Shown: positions 51,584 through 63,432 of the stretch, one piece after another | Layout: the number at the start of each line of letters is the position of its first letter | Position numbering within the stretch: the first letter of the stretch is position 1 | Assembly: GCA_036821485.1 (NCBI GenBank) | Contig: DAISJM010000013.1 | Span: 8,023-72,022 of the forward strand | Direction: 5' to 3' | Length of the DNA: 64,000 nt | Source of the DNA: DAISJM01 sp036821485 | GTDB lineage: Bacteria; Verrucomicrobiota; Kiritimatiellia; CAIQIC01; JAGNIJ01 | The notes under the pieces: model-generated | Told to the model about the DNA's origin: nothing | The model's database searches: none | The model's input: the letters and a program-made list of their open reading frames with translations, nothing else | Translations under genes and position numbers: made by a program

Positions 51584-54538
51584 GTGAAATACCAATCTGC
51601 TGCCATCGCCTGTTGCCTTCTATTGAGTGGATGTGGAACTCCCCGGCCAGGTCATGTTCCAGCTCTTGCTGACCCGCCGCCCAAATCGGAATGGCGAGCG
51701 ACCGCATCGGGTCTGCAGGAAGACATTTATCCCGCCGCCTACGTGTGTGACGGCCGACGCGACACGCGGTGGAGCAGTCCGGCCACCGATCCTCAGTGGG
51801 TGCAGATCGACATGGGTCGGCCCGCCACGCTTTGCGGCATCACCATCCTGTGGGAGACCGCCTATGCCACGGAGTACGTCGTGGAGGTGTCCGAAGACGG
51901 CAAGGCGTGGCGGAGAGTTTTTGCGACGGCAAACGGCGACGGCCGTACCGATTACATCCATTTCTCGCCCGTGGTGGCACGGTTTGTGCGAGTGACGGGT
52001 TTGAAGCGGGCCACGGGATGGGGGCATTCAATTTGGGAAATTGATCTGTCGGGCCCGTCGGAGGAAATGACGCAGGAGACAGTTCGACAAAATGGCCGGA
52101 CAATTCTGACCATTGACCTTCATCGCGAGCTGCCGCTGGGCGGCCTTCGGATTGACTGGGGCAAAAATTTCGCGACGTCGCTGGACTACGACGTGTCCAC
52201 GGATGGCATGACGTGGACGCGAATGGCGGAATTGCGGGATGGTATCGGCAGCTTTGATGTGCTGATGCACCCGGTCGCGACAGCCCGTTTCCTTCGGCTC
52301 AATATGGCGGGCGCAGCCGACATTCAAGACATCTCGCTGCGCGGGCCGGATGAGGTGATCACGCCATTGGCCACGTATCGGCTAGCTGCCGAGAAGGCGC
52401 GGCCCGGCCTGTATCCCGATTCATTTCGCAATCAACAGGTATTCTGGACTGTGGTTGGCGAACCCGATGCGGTTCCCGAAAGCCTGTTCGATGAATACGG
52501 CGATCTCGAACCCGTCCACCACGGTTGCTCGATCATGCCGTACATCTTCAACAGCGGCCGCCTGATTTCTGCCTTCGACGCGGGGTCGGTCACGCAGAGC
52601 CTCGACTCCGGCTATCTCCCGCTGCCATCGGTGACATGGCTTGCGGAGCACCTGCGACTGAATGTCGAAGCGCTTGCGGCGGATGCTGTGACGCACGTTC
52701 GGTACACGCTGAGCAACACGTCCACCACGCCGCAGACTGGCCGCCTGTTTCTTGCGGTCCGTCCGGTACAGATCAATCCCCCGTGGCAATATGGCGGACT
52801 GACAGAGATTCGTTCGCTCGAACTTCGCGACAACCTTGTGCTGGTGAATGGGGAGACGCGTTTCATCACTTTCACCAAGCCGGATGGCTTTGGCGTGCGC
52901 GCATTTGATCGCGGCGATGTGATTCGAGATCTGGTGAAGGGGCGGTTGCCGCCGTCCTCGAAACTCGGCAACGCGGGTGAGTTGATTTCCGGTGCGCTGG
53001 CTTACGATTTCGATCTGCAGCCCGGCGAGAAGTGTGTGGTGCAACTGGCTGCGCCGCTGGATGGACAACCCACGTGCGCGCAGCGCGATTTTGATGCGTT
53101 GCGCGAGGAGCAGCGAGCGCGTTGGACCGGGCTTGTCGATCACGTGGTCATCGATCTGCCGGACAGTAACCTGGTCAACGCCATCAAGTCGCACATCGGC
53201 TGGGTGCTGGTGAACCGCGATGGGTTGGCGATCCAGCCGGGCGCGCGTCAGTACGAGCGGTCGTGGATTCGTGACGGCGCGTTGACGTCGATCTCGCTAT
53301 TGCGTCTCGGGGTCACCGATACGGTTCGGGAATACATCGACTGGTACGCGCATTTCGTGCAGCCGAACGGCATGGTGCCTCCGAGTTTCCGCGCGGACGA
53401 CGCGCTCGATTGCGGGCCGGGTTCCGGGCTGGAGTACGATGGGCAGGGGCTCTTCAATTACATGGTCATGGAGTATTACCGTTTCACGGGTGACACGAAT
53501 TTTCTCGCGGCGCATTTCGAGAAGATGCAGCGCTCCATGAAATTCATGGCGGACCTGCGCCAGCAAACGCTGAAGCCCGGCTACATGGTCACCAATCCGC
53601 CCGCCGCGCGATTTGTCGACATCTTCCCGCGCTCGTACAGCCACGAAGGCTACGATCCGCCGATGCACAGCTACTGGGACGACATCTGGGGTCTGCAGGG
53701 TTGGAAAGATGGGGCCGAGGCCGCGCGCATTCTCGGGCACGAGGATGTCGCGGCGTGGGTGGAGAAGGAGTACCGGGCGCTGCATGAGGGCGTGAAAGCG
53801 TCCATCCGTGCCACGATGGAAGCGAAGCAGATTGCCCATGTGCCCGGGTGCGCCGAGAAGGGGGACTTCGATCCGAGCGCCAGTGCGATCGCGTTGAGTC
53901 CGTGCGGCGAGCGTGACCTCGTATCAGACGAAGTGTGGCAGGCCACGATGGATCGGTATCACCGCGATCTGATGGCGCGGTTCGAGCCGGGGTGGAGCGC
54001 GGGATTCTGTCCGTACGAAGCGCGGATCATTTCCTCGTTTGTCGAACTGGGGCAGAAGGATCGGGCGCTGGAGCTGCTGGACTACCTCATGAATTGCCGC
54101 CGGCCGCCGAACTGGAATCACTGGGCGGAGGTGGTGTATGGCGAGCCGCGGATGGCGAGCTACATTGGCGACATGCCGCACACGTGGGCCGGGTCGGGCA
54201 TCGTCAACGGCGTGCGCGAGATGTTGGTCGGCGAGAGAGGTGGCAAGCTCATGCTGTTGCAGGGCGCGCCGGAGAAGTGGCTGCGCGATGGGAACGGGAT
54301 CCGGCTGGGCGGAATGCCGACTTGGTTCGGCGCGCTCGATTTGCGTGCGCGCATGATGGGTCGACGTGTCACGATCGAACTCGGCGGGACGGCAAATCCG
54401 CCGGACGGGTTCGAAATCTTCTGGCCGGTTGAAGGGAAGCCGTCGCGCGTCGCGGTGGATGGAAAAGACTGGAGCGACTACGACGCAACGTCGTGTCGCG
54501 TGTCCGCCGGAACGCGCGAAATCGCGGCGGAGTGGTGA
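51584..54538 (+). CDS. Large lipoprotein: discoidin-like modules plus (alpha/alpha)6 glycosidase-like domain (paralogue of 27671-30874)
   Basis: 984 residues from the GTG at 51584, whose N-terminus VKYQSAAIACCLLLSGC is a short lipoprotein signal. Discoidin-like module at about 27-170 ('CDGRRDTRWSSPATDPQWVQIDMGRPATLCGITILWETAY') and a degenerate second one to about 280. The helical domain (about 530-900) repeats 'RSWIRDGALTSISLLRLGVTDTVREYIDWYAHFVQPNGMVPPSF', 'PMHSYWDDIWGLQGWKDG', 'CAEKGDFDPSASAIALSPCGE' and 'GDMPHTWAGSGIVNGVREM'. It is the probable hydrolase of the LacI-controlled cluster, because it is the only enzyme-like gene downstream of the binding proteins. Confidence 0.75.
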   Translation: MKYQSAAIACCLLLSGCGTPRPGHVPALADPPPKSEWRATASGLQEDIYPAAYVCDGRRDTRWSSPATDPQWVQIDMGRPATLCGITILWETAYATEYVVEVSEDGKAWRRVFATANGDGRTDYIHFSPVVARFVRVTGLKRATGWGHSIWEIDLSGPSEEMTQETVRQNGRTILTIDLHRELPLGGLRIDWGKNFATSLDYDVSTDGMTWTRMAELRDGIGSFDVLMHPVATARFLRLNMAGAADIQDISLRGPDEVITPLATYRLAAEKARPGLYPDSFRNQQVFWTVVGEPDAVPESLFDEYGDLEPVHHGCSIMPYIFNSGRLISAFDAGSVTQSLDSGYLPLPSVTWLAEHLRLNVEALAADAVTHVRYTLSNTSTTPQTGRLFLAVRPVQINPPWQYGGLTEIRSLELRDNLVLVNGETRFITFTKPDGFGVRAFDRGDVIRDLVKGRLPPSSKLGNAGELISGALAYDFDLQPGEKCVVQLAAPLDGQPTCAQRDFDALREEQRARWTGLVDHVVIDLPDSNLVNAIKSHIGWVLVNRDGLAIQPGARQYERSWIRDGALTSISLLRLGVTDTVREYIDWYAHFVQPNGMVPPSFRADDALDCGPGSGLEYDGQGLFNYMVMEYYRFTGDTNFLAAHFEKMQRSMKFMADLRQQTLKPGYMVTNPPAARFVDIFPRSYSHEGYDPPMHSYWDDIWGLQGWKDGAEAARILGHEDVAAWVEKEYRALHEGVKASIRATMEAKQIAHVPGCAEKGDFDPSASAIALSPCGERDLVSDEVWQATMDRYHRDLMARFEPGWSAGFCPYEARIISSFVELGQKDRALELLDYLMNCRRPPNWNHWAEVVYGEPRMASYIGDMPHTWAGSGIVNGVREMLVGERGGKLMLLQGAPEKWLRDGNGIRLGGMPTWFGALDLRARMMGRRVTIELGGTANPPDGFEIFWPVEGKPSRVAVDGKDWSDYDATSCRVSAGTREIAAEW

Positions 54539-54539
54539 T

Positions 54540-54590
54540 TTTTCCAAGGGTTGGAAAATCTGGTCGCGTTTTTTCCAATGATTGGAAAAA
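54540..54590. terminator. Two tandem TTCCAA/TTGGAA palindromes between convergent genes
   Basis: TTTTCCAA (54540-54547) with TTGGAAAA (54551-54558), and TTTTTCCAAT (54570-54579) with ATTGGAAAAA (54581-54590). Both are perfect; the second is a 21-nt palindrome around one G. A-runs and T-runs at both edges would suit bidirectional termination between the lipoprotein gene and proA. The shared TTCCAA-N3-TTGGAA core also looks like a protein site or dispersed repeat. Confidence 0.6.
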
Positions 54591-54596
54591 TACGGC

Positions 54597-55853
54597 CTAC
54601 GCCCGGACTTGGCCGTTGCCGAGGATCACGTATTTGTAGGTGGTGAGTTCTTCGAGGCCCATCGGGCCGCGTGCGTGGAGCTTGTCGGTGCTGATGCCGA
54701 TTTCCGCACCCATGCCGAATTCGCCGCCGTCGGTGAAACGCGTCGACGCGTTGACGTACACGGTTGCCGAGTCCACTTCCTGCGTGAAGAGCGTCTGGGC
54801 CTCTTCGTTTTCCGCAACGATGGCGTCGGAGTGACGGGACCCGTAGCGGTTGATATGGTCGACGGCTGCCTTGACGTTGGGGACGACCTTCACCGTCAGG
54901 ATCAGGTCGAGATATTCGGCGTACCAGTCTTCCTCGGTCGCGGCCTTCACGGAAGGCACGATCGCGCGGGCAGCATCATCGCCACGCAGCTCAACTTTGC
55001 GCGCGGCCAGCATTTCCGCCATGCGGGGCAGGAAGGTCGCAGCGATCTTCTCGTTGATCAAAACCTTCTCGATGGCGTTGCACACGCCGGGCCGCTGGCA
55101 CTTGGCGTTTTCGATGATCTTCAAAGCCATTTCCACGTCGGCGGATTCGTCCACGTACACGTGGCAGACACCCTTGTAGTGCTTGATGACGGGGATGCGG
55201 GCCTGTTCGGTGACGGCGCGGATGAGGCCTTCGCCGCCGCGGGGAATCGCGAGGTCCACCCGGCCTTCGAGCTGCACCAGTTCACGCACTGCATCGCGGT
55301 CTGTTGTGGTGACGAGTTGAATGGAGTATTCGGGCAGGCCTTTCGCCGCTCCGCCTGCCTGCATCGCTTCCGTGATCGCCAGATTGGAATGCATGGCTTC
55401 CTTGCCGCCGCGCAGAATGACCGCATTGGAGGTCTTGATGCAGAGACTCGCCGCATCGCCGGCCACGTTGGGCCGGGATTCGAAAATGATGGCGATGACG
55501 CCGATGGGGACGCGGATCTTTTGGATCACGAGGCCGTTGGGGCGTATCCAGCGGCTGATCTTGGTGCCGACGGGATCCTTCAAGCCGATGATGGAGCGGA
55601 TGCCTTTGACCATCGATTCGATGCGCGCGTCGGTCAGTTGGAGCCGGTCGAGCATGGGAGCGGACAGGCCGGCCTGGCGACCCGCTTCCATATCGCGACT
55701 GTTGGCCGCCTTGATGGTTTCGCGCCGGGCGTCGATTTCGGCCGCCATGGCTTCGAGAATGGAGTTCTTCTTTCGCGCGGACAATTGCGCGAGTGCGCGG
55801 GAAGCGGCCACCGCGCGGTCGCCCATCAATATCATGTCATCATGCAAACTCAT
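54597..55853 (-). CDS. proA: Glutamate-5-semialdehyde dehydrogenase (gamma-glutamyl phosphate reductase)
   Basis: 418 residues. Second step of proline synthesis: NADPH-dependent reduction of glutamyl 5-phosphate. 'VPIGVIAIIFESRPNVAGDAASLCIKTSNAVILRGGKEA', 'GRVDLAIPRGGEGLI', the catalytic cysteine in 'QRPGVCNAIEKVLI', and 'NASTRFTDGGEFGMGAEIGISTDKLHARGPMG' are family signatures. The start ATG shares one base with the proB stop (TGATG). Confidence 0.96.
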   Translation of the reverse strand: MSLHDDMILMGDRAVAASRALAQLSARKKNSILEAMAAEIDARRETIKAANSRDMEAGRQAGLSAPMLDRLQLTDARIESMVKGIRSIIGLKDPVGTKISRWIRPNGLVIQKIRVPIGVIAIIFESRPNVAGDAASLCIKTSNAVILRGGKEAMHSNLAITEAMQAGGAAKGLPEYSIQLVTTTDRDAVRELVQLEGRVDLAIPRGGEGLIRAVTEQARIPVIKHYKGVCHVYVDESADVEMALKIIENAKCQRPGVCNAIEKVLINEKIAATFLPRMAEMLAARKVELRGDDAARAIVPSVKAATEEDWYAEYLDLILTVKVVPNVKAAVDHINRYGSRHSDAIVAENEEAQTLFTQEVDSATVYVNASTRFTDGGEFGMGAEIGISTDKLHARGPMGLEELTTYKYVILGNGQVRA

Positions 55854-57019
55854 CAGACACCCCCCAACTCCACGCCGAGCACGACCATGTTGTCGCGGTG
55901 GATCACCTCGTCATAATCCTTGAAACCAAGGATGCCGGCGAGTTCGTCCGTCCGGTGGCCCATGATCTTGCGAATCTGGTCGCTGGAATAGTCTACGACA
56001 CCACAGGCAAAAAGCACGCCGCCGACCGTGCGGACGTTCACCACGGTGCCGGCTGCAAACGAACCTTCCACATTACGAATGCCGATGGGGAGCAGGCTCT
56101 TGCCCTTCGTTTCGATGGCCGCGCGCGCGCCGTCGTCGACGATGATTGCGCCTTGGGCGCGCTGGAAGAAAGCGATCCAGCGTTTCCGGCCCGCGAGCAT
56201 GGTTTGTGCACTGGCCGCATCGGCCATGATCATGGTGCCGGTATCCTCACCGCGCAACACGCGGCTGAGTATGCCCGCCTTGCGGCCGTCGGCGATGACA
56301 ACGGGTGCGCTGACGCGCGCGACCATGTTGGCCGCCTGCAGCTTCGAGGCCATACCACCGGTCGAGAGGTGGCTGCCTTTGCCCTGCGCGTGTTGGAGTT
56401 CTTCGTCCGTGACATTCTTCAAGGATGCCACGCGGCGCATCCGGCCGCCTTTGCCGGCGGGCGCCTGGAAACCGTCCACGGTTGTAAGAAGAACCAGCAG
56501 GTCCGCCTCGATCAACAGGGCGACGAGGGCGGCCAGCTTGTCGTTGTCACCAAACTTGATTTCATCGACGGCGACCACGTCGTTCTCGTTCACGATGGGG
56601 ACAATGCCGTTCCGCAGCAGCGCCATCATGGTATTGCGGGCGTTGAGATGGCGGCGGCGGTCGCTAAGGTCGCCGTGCGTCAGCAGGACCTGGCCTACGC
56701 GGCACTTTTCGGCCGAGAAAAACTTGTCATAGAAGCTCATCAGCCGGGTCTGGCCGACGGCGGCCGCCATCTGGAGCTCGGGCAGACTGGTGGGGCGGGT
56801 CTTCAGCTTGAGGGCGTCGACCCCGCATCCAATGGCGCCGGAAGAGACGACCACGATCTCGCGGCCAGCCTTCCTCAGCTTTGCCAGATCCTTGACCAAG
56901 CTCTTGATACGGGTGAGGTCGGGCCGTCCGGTTTTCTGGACGAGCACGCGGCTGCCGATCTTGACGACGATGCGGCGAGCCCCTTCAACAGCCGATCTTC
57001 CTGTGTCTTTTGCCTTCAT
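55853..57019 (-). CDS. proB: Glutamate 5-kinase with PUA domain
   Basis: 388 residues from the ATG at 57019 (MKAKDTGRSAVEGARRIVVKIGSRVL); an upstream GTG at 57052 is less likely. First step of proline synthesis. The amino-acid-kinase part has 'VKIGSRVL', 'VVSSGAIGCGVDAL', 'NENDVVAVDEIKFGDNDKLAALVA' and 'GTGGMASK'-like 'LSTGGMASKLQAANMV'. The C-terminal PUA domain (about 290-375) is present. Feedback inhibition by proline is a family property. AAGG lies a few nt upstream of the ATG. Confidence 0.95.
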   Translation of the reverse strand: MKAKDTGRSAVEGARRIVVKIGSRVLVQKTGRPDLTRIKSLVKDLAKLRKAGREIVVVSSGAIGCGVDALKLKTRPTSLPELQMAAAVGQTRLMSFYDKFFSAEKCRVGQVLLTHGDLSDRRRHLNARNTMMALLRNGIVPIVNENDVVAVDEIKFGDNDKLAALVALLIEADLLVLLTTVDGFQAPAGKGGRMRRVASLKNVTDEELQHAQGKGSHLSTGGMASKLQAANMVARVSAPVVIADGRKAGILSRVLRGEDTGTMIMADAASAQTMLAGRKRWIAFFQRAQGAIIVDDGARAAIETKGKSLLPIGIRNVEGSFAAGTVVNVRTVGGVLFACGVVDYSSDQIRKIMGHRTDELAGILGFKDYDEVIHRDNMVVLGVELGGV

Positions 57020-57162
57020 TTTGGGCCTTCTAGAAGCGTTCCTAGCTACCACATTCGCATGTCAGTGTCGAGTCGGGCATCCCGCTGTGGTGCTGGGGTT
57101 TGCGCGTGACATCGCAGCCCGCGCCCCTAAAATGCACGCATCCTACTGAGGTAAAACGGTTA

Positions 57163-59913
57163 ATGGCAAAAAGCAGCAAACGCAAGTCCTGGTGGTCCTT
57201 TGCAGGTTCTGACAAGGGCCCGGCGACGGGTGAGTTCTCGGCGTCGGGTTGGCGGGATGCCGGCCCCCTCTATTTCCCGCTGATGAACGAGGCGGGCATG
57301 CTCTCGTGGGTGTCGCCCTCGTTGCAGGGCGGGCCCGCGCAGAATCACCACGCGTATCTTGGGTTGCCGCAGTCGATCGAGGACATGCCGCACTCGCTCG
57401 TGCATCGTGGTTTCTGGCTTGCCGAGAAGGGCCGCACACCTTTTGCACTTTCTGATCTTTCTCCCGATGGGCTGAAGGGTCAGACGGGTTCGGCACGCGT
57501 GGATGCCGGACTCGGTTGGTTCAAGCTTTCCCGGAAAGACGTCGCAGGTCGTTTCGATGTCAGCGCCACCTGCTGGTGCCCGGCCGACGTCGCGGAGAAG
57601 ATCGAGGTCATGCTGGTCGAAGTCACCAACACGTCGCGACGTCGGCTTAGTCTGAGGCCCTATGCGGCGATCCCATGTTTCGCGCGCTCGGCCGACAATG
57701 TGAGGGATCACCGGCATGTGACGGCGCTGTTGCACCGGGTTGACGTGAGCAAGCTGGGCGTCACGGTGTGTCCGACGATGTCCTTCGACGAACGTGGTCA
57801 CAAGATCAACCGCATTCGCTACAGCGTGCTGGGCTTTGGTCCGGGCGCCAAGGCGCCGGCGGCGGTCTGGGGTTCGCAGGAAGACTTCCTTGGCCGCGGC
57901 GGCAGCTTTGCCGCACCGGCAACGGTTTGGGAAAGCAAGGATGGGCCGGACGCAGCCGGGGCGACCTTGCAGGGGCGCGAGGCCATCGGCGGCTTCCGGT
58001 TCAGCGATCTCAAGTTGTCGCCGGGGCGCACGGCGCGGTTCGTTTTGATTTCCGGCATCTCCGACGACCCCGCGGCCGTTCGCCGCTGGGCGAAGTGGGG
58101 CGGCAGTGCGGCGGTCCGCAAATCGCTCGAGTTCACCCGGCGCCATTGGCTTGAGCACGCGGGCCGCATCACGTTTTCCACGCCCGATCGAGGCTTGGAC
58201 AATTGGCTGACGTGGGTGGGATTCCAACCGACGCTGCGCCGGCTCTACGGTAATTCGTACCTGCCGCATTTCGACTACGGGCGCGGCGGCAAAGGCTGGC
58301 GCGACCTGTGGCAGGATTGCCTGGCGCTGTTGCTTTCGAATCCAACATCCACGCGCTCAATGTTGCTGCATAACTTCGGCGGCGTGCGGATCGATGGGTC
58401 TAACGCGACCATCATTGGCGGGCGCGGTGAGTTCATCGCCGATCGTAACAACATTCCGCGCACGTGGATGGATCATGGTGCGTGGCCGACCTACACGACG
58501 CTGCTTTACGTGGATCAGACCGGCGACCTGGATTTCGTGCTCGCGCCGCGGGAGTACTTCCGCGACCCGCAAACGCATCGGTGCCGGACGCGCGACGTGA
58601 AATGGACGGAGGCGTATGGGTATGCCTTGCGGACCCGCGGCGGCGAAGTTTATCGCGGCTCTTTGTTTGAGCACATGCTGGTGCAGAACCTCACCGCCTT
58701 CTTCAATGTCGGCGAGCACAACGTTTGCCGTCTCGAAGGAGCGGACTGGAATGATGGGCTCGATATGGCGCACCACCGGGGCGAGTCGGTCGCGTTCTCC
58801 GCGTTCTACGCGTGGAATCTTGATCGGTTGGCGGACCTGGCCGAGACGCTTGCGGCGCGCGGCGAGAGCAGGATTGCGCTGGCGCGCGAGATGCTGTTGT
58901 TGCTCGACCGTCTGCCGGGCGGGCGCCGGGTGAATTACGGGTCGGCCAAGGCGAAGCGCGCGCGGTTGGAGGAGTACCTCGACACCGTGGCGGGCGATCT
59001 GTCGGGTGCGCGGTTGCAGGTGCGCGTGGCGGACCTGGTGCGCGATCTTCGGGCGAAGAGTCGCGAGATGGGCGCGCGCATTCGGAAGCAGGAATGGATT
59101 CGCGCTGCCGGGCAATCCTTCTTCAACGGGTACTACGACGACAAGGGGCGGCGTGTCGAAGGCGTGCAGCGCGGGCGCGTGAGGATGACGCTGACGGGGC
59201 AGGTATTCCCGGTCATGTCCGGCATTGCGACCGATGAGCAGGTGGAGCAGGTTGCCTCAGCGGTGAAGAATCTTCTGGGTGACAAGTCTTCGGGCGGGGT
59301 TCGCCTCAACACTGATTTCGGTGGGATTCAGCCGGAGCTTGGCCGGGCGTTTTCGTTCGCCTACGGCGAAAAGGAAAACGGGGCCGTGTTCAGCCACATG
59401 GCGGTCATGTACGCCTTTGCGATGTACCAGCGCGGGCGGCCGGATCTCGGCCGCGCGGCGTGGATGGCGTTGTACAGGATGGCTACGGCGCAGGATGCGG
59501 GGCGAATCTTCCCGTGTCTGCCGGAGTACTTCAACGCCGAGCGCCGCGGACTCTATGCCTATCTGACGGGTTCGGCGTCGTGGCTGATCTATCTCTTGCT
59601 GACCCGGATTTATGGCGTGCGCGGCGATTGTGGCGACCTTGTGGTGGACCCGCAGTTGGTTCGCGATGATTTCGACGCGCGCGGCGAATGTGCTGTGCGG
59701 CTGCCCTTTGCGGGTCGGCCGTTGCACATCGTGTTCCGCAACGTGTCGCGGCTGGCGCCCGGCCGTTACGGCGTGGAAAGTGTGACTTGCGGCGGGCGGG
59801 CGATGAAGGTCGTGGGGCGCTGTGGCGCAGGGGTACGGATCGCCCGGTCGGCTGTCGAATCCCTGCCCGCAAGCCGCGAAACGAGGCTGGTGGTGACTTT
59901 GGGGCGGGTCTAG
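57163..59913 (+). CDS. GH94-like glycoside phosphorylase family protein
   Basis: 916 residues from the ATG at 57163 (GAGG 10 nt upstream). The N-terminal beta-sandwich (about 20-340) and (alpha/alpha)6 catalytic part (about 350-850) are as in GH94 phosphorylases. 'YGRGGKGWRDLWQDCLALLL' corresponds to the family's GFRDxxQD string and 'LEGADWNDGLDMA' (Asp528, Asp531) to the catalytic D-W-N-D region. GH94 enzymes split beta-glucosides with phosphate, giving a sugar 1-phosphate. No signal peptide is seen, so it is cytoplasmic. Substrate is unclear; cellobiose, cellodextrin, chitobiose and laminaribiose are known ones. It lies 82 bp before glgB, which may feed the glucose 1-phosphate into glycogen. 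Confidence 0.75.
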   Translation: MAKSSKRKSWWSFAGSDKGPATGEFSASGWRDAGPLYFPLMNEAGMLSWVSPSLQGGPAQNHHAYLGLPQSIEDMPHSLVHRGFWLAEKGRTPFALSDLSPDGLKGQTGSARVDAGLGWFKLSRKDVAGRFDVSATCWCPADVAEKIEVMLVEVTNTSRRRLSLRPYAAIPCFARSADNVRDHRHVTALLHRVDVSKLGVTVCPTMSFDERGHKINRIRYSVLGFGPGAKAPAAVWGSQEDFLGRGGSFAAPATVWESKDGPDAAGATLQGREAIGGFRFSDLKLSPGRTARFVLISGISDDPAAVRRWAKWGGSAAVRKSLEFTRRHWLEHAGRITFSTPDRGLDNWLTWVGFQPTLRRLYGNSYLPHFDYGRGGKGWRDLWQDCLALLLSNPTSTRSMLLHNFGGVRIDGSNATIIGGRGEFIADRNNIPRTWMDHGAWPTYTTLLYVDQTGDLDFVLAPREYFRDPQTHRCRTRDVKWTEAYGYALRTRGGEVYRGSLFEHMLVQNLTAFFNVGEHNVCRLEGADWNDGLDMAHHRGESVAFSAFYAWNLDRLADLAETLAARGESRIALAREMLLLLDRLPGGRRVNYGSAKAKRARLEEYLDTVAGDLSGARLQVRVADLVRDLRAKSREMGARIRKQEWIRAAGQSFFNGYYDDKGRRVEGVQRGRVRMTLTGQVFPVMSGIATDEQVEQVASAVKNLLGDKSSGGVRLNTDFGGIQPELGRAFSFAYGEKENGAVFSHMAVMYAFAMYQRGRPDLGRAAWMALYRMATAQDAGRIFPCLPEYFNAERRGLYAYLTGSASWLIYLLLTRIYGVRGDCGDLVVDPQLVRDDFDARGECAVRLPFAGRPLHIVFRNVSRLAPGRYGVESVTCGGRAMKVVGRCGAGVRIARSAVESLPASRETRLVVTLGRV

Positions 59914-59995
59914 GCCGGTCCGATCTCTCAGATGTTGCCTTGTAGTCGACGTTGAGACCTTTAGAATACCCCCATACGTTCGGAAAGAGGTCGTT

Positions 59996-62196
<2,201 letters not shown>

Positions 62197-62200
<4 letters not shown>

Positions 62201-63432
62201 CGGCCTCGTCGCGCAGCGGGGCCGGACGGCGGGCACGGATAACGGCGTGGTCTGGCGTGCTTCTTCTCCTCGCGGTGCCTGCCGCCCACGCGCTGGATAT
62301 CTATATCGTCCGCCACGCGGAGACGATGGGCAACGTCACCCTCGACTATTCTGAAATCAATCAGAACACGTTGTCGCCGAAGGGCCTTCAGCAGGTCGCC
62401 GCTCTGCCCGCGAAGCTGGAGGGGTTGAAGTTCGACGAGATATTGGTCAGCCCTGCATGGCGGACACAGAAGACCATTCTCCCTTACCTTGAGAAGAATG
62501 ACCGGAAGGCTGAGATCTGCCCGGAGATCGAGGAACTGGACTGCAATATCACGGGAAAGGAAGTGGCATCGCTGGATATCCCTGCCGGGCCGCACGTAGA
62601 TATTGCCGACAATGCGACGAACCGGTTCTTCTTCAGAGAGGCATCCGCGGAAACGCACTTTGCGCCGCGCAACCGCGAGGAATCGCTGGGGGTTCTGCAG
62701 CGGGCAAAGAACCTGGTGTTGGACCGTTTCGGTGGCAAGGATGTCAGTGTGCTGCTGGTTACACATTCCTGCACGGGCGGTCGGTTCATCGAGTTGATGT
62801 TGGGGCTCAGGCCGAAGGGTGCGTTCTCGCCCGCGAACGCTTCGGTGACCCACCTGGTGCAGAAACCGGATGGCAGTTTCGACATCGTGCAGTATAACGA
62901 TGCGCCGCTTACACCGCTGCAGCGGATGGGCATGATGGGCTACTCGGCGGACCTCCTGCCCGGCTTCAAGAGTCTCGAAGGCGCGTGGAAGATTGCGCGT
63001 GGCGACGATATGGCACGCGCAGCGCCGGAATTCGACGACGGCAATTTTCTGACGACGAGCGTGCCCGGTGGGTGGGAGCGCGATGTGTTGCCGGACTATG
63101 ATGGTGTGGCGTGGTACCGGCTGCGCTTCAATATCTCCGACGAGCAGCGTGCGGCGTGGGGCGACGTGACGCTGGCCTTGGTCATGGGCGCGATTGATGA
63201 CGCGGATGAGACTTTCCTGAACGGACAGAAGATCGGTGCATCAGGCAAACTGAGTCCTGTGCGAGAGACCGCGTGGGATCAGGTGCGCGCGTACGAATTC
63301 AGTCCCGCACTGCTGCTGCAGGGCGAGAACGTCATCGCCATCCGCGTGGATGATTGGGGTGGCGGCGGTGGTATCTGGCGCGGCCCTGTCGCCATCGGTC
63401 CGGCGGCGGCGTTGAAGATGCTGGGGAAGTGA
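62197..63432 (+). CDS. Exported histidine-phosphatase-superfamily protein with C-terminal jelly roll
   Basis: 411 residues; GTG start overlapping glgB by 4 nt. A basic N-terminus and hydrophobic stretch ('ITAWSGVLLLLAVPAAHA') form the signal peptide. The phosphatase domain has the catalytic 'IVRHAETMGN' (His40) and the second histidine in 'LLVTHSCTGG'. The C-terminal about 160 residues ('LEGAWKIARGDDMA' to 'GGIWRGPVAIGP') are the jelly roll also found in the two glycoamylase-type genes at 13814 and 19218. A phosphatase-lectin-like fusion outside the cytoplasm is unusual; the substrate might be a phosphorylated glycan, but this is inference. Confidence 0.8.
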
